DNA from: Bacteroidota bacterium
GTDB taxonomy: Bacteria > Bacteroidota > Ignavibacteria > Kapaibacteriales > UBA2268
Length of the DNA: 5,536 nt
Direction: 5' to 3'
Assembly: GCA_024280675.1 (NCBI GenBank)
Contig: JAJRPT010000114.1
Coordinates: 1-5,536 of the forward strand
In this document: piece by piece, positions 5,401 through 5,536 of the stretch
Layout: the number at the start of each line of letters is the position of its first letter
Position numbering within the stretch: the stretch's first letter is position 1
The notes under the pieces: generated by a model
Told to the model about the DNA's origin: nothing
The model's database searches: none
The model's input: the letters and a program-made list of their open reading frames with translations, nothing else
Program-made: the position numbers and the translations under genes

Positions 5401-5536
5401 AGACTGATAAAGGTGAGATTCGGCTTGAACTTTATGGTGACAAAACGCCTCTGACTTGTGCAAATTTTGTAAATCTGGCTGGAAGAGGATATTTTGATGG
5501 GCTGGATTTCCACAGAGTAATTCCCAATTTTATGAT
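5397..5536 (+). CDS. Cyclophilin-type peptidyl-prolyl cis-trans isomerase, 5' part only
   Basis: Cyclophilins catalyse cis-trans isomerisation of Xaa-Pro bonds during protein folding. The 46 codons visible before the window ends show the family's N-terminal half: MKTDKGEIRLELYGDKTP, then CANFVNLAGRGYFDG, then FHRVIPNFM. Arg40 in FHRV corresponds to the catalytic arginine of the family (Arg55 of human cyclophilin A). The ATG at 5397 overlaps the upstream TGA (ATGA). Started here the product would be cytoplasmic; joined to the upstream signal peptide it would be exported. Both kinds occur in bacteria. The C-terminal half is outside the window. Family assignment is secure; start and location are not. 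Confidence 0.85.
   Translation, partial: MKTDKGEIRLELYGDKTPLTCANFVNLAGRGYFDGLDFHRVIPNFM

Noticed and set aside
5313..5513. Minus-strand open frame opposite the isomerase
   Set aside because: It is antisense to a clear cyclophilin sequence and its product has no recognisable features.

Overview
The window looks like a piece of chromosome from a member of the Bacteroidota / Chlorobiota / Ignavibacteriota (FCB) group. This is an inference from three things: an E1 2-oxoacid dehydrogenase with alpha and beta halves in one chain, a small lipoprotein with a C-terminal 'YCWQH' cysteine/histidine motif, and a signal peptide ending in '-KSQ'. Coding DNA is moderately AT-rich and the spacers are very AT-rich. 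No rRNA, tRNA, CRISPR array or recognisable transposase is visible.

Layout. Bases 1-79 hold little: possibly the first 23 codons of a minus-strand gene that runs off the left edge, and a weak hairpin. A minus-strand gene (80-721) encodes an exported protein built from five TPR repeats. It diverges across a 129-bp, about 85% AT spacer from gatB (851-2299), the B subunit of the glutamyl/aspartyl-tRNA amidotransferase. About 60 bp further on begins a large fused E1 alpha-beta 2-oxoacid dehydrogenase (2359-4830). It carries an unusual basic N-terminal tail with four AT-hook-like KRRGRPAK motifs, encoded by a 63-bp tandem repeat.

The most interesting part is 4686-5281. The last 145 coding bases of the E1 gene occur twice. 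The second copy (5084-5228) has no 5' part and lies behind a very AT-rich (27% G+C) gene for a 70-residue lipoprotein with a CX9CX9CX2H motif. The two copies share a 36-bp perfectly identical stretch and then diverge mostly at synonymous positions. The E1 terminator hairpin remains only behind the downstream, displaced copy. This is what is expected if a small cassette of about 398 bp, carrying a lipoprotein gene plus a replacement 3' end of E1 from a related genome, recombined into the E1 gene without breaking it.

After the terminator comes a 20-codon ORF that is a typical signal peptide. Its stop overlaps (ATGA) the start of a cyclophilin-type peptidyl-prolyl isomerase in another frame, and that gene runs off the right edge. 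This is either translational coupling or a single-base frameshift that has cut an exported isomerase away from its signal peptide.

The genes do not form one obvious pathway. gatB serves translation, E1 serves central carbon or branched-chain 2-oxoacid oxidation, and the TPR protein, lipoprotein and isomerase point to the cell envelope.
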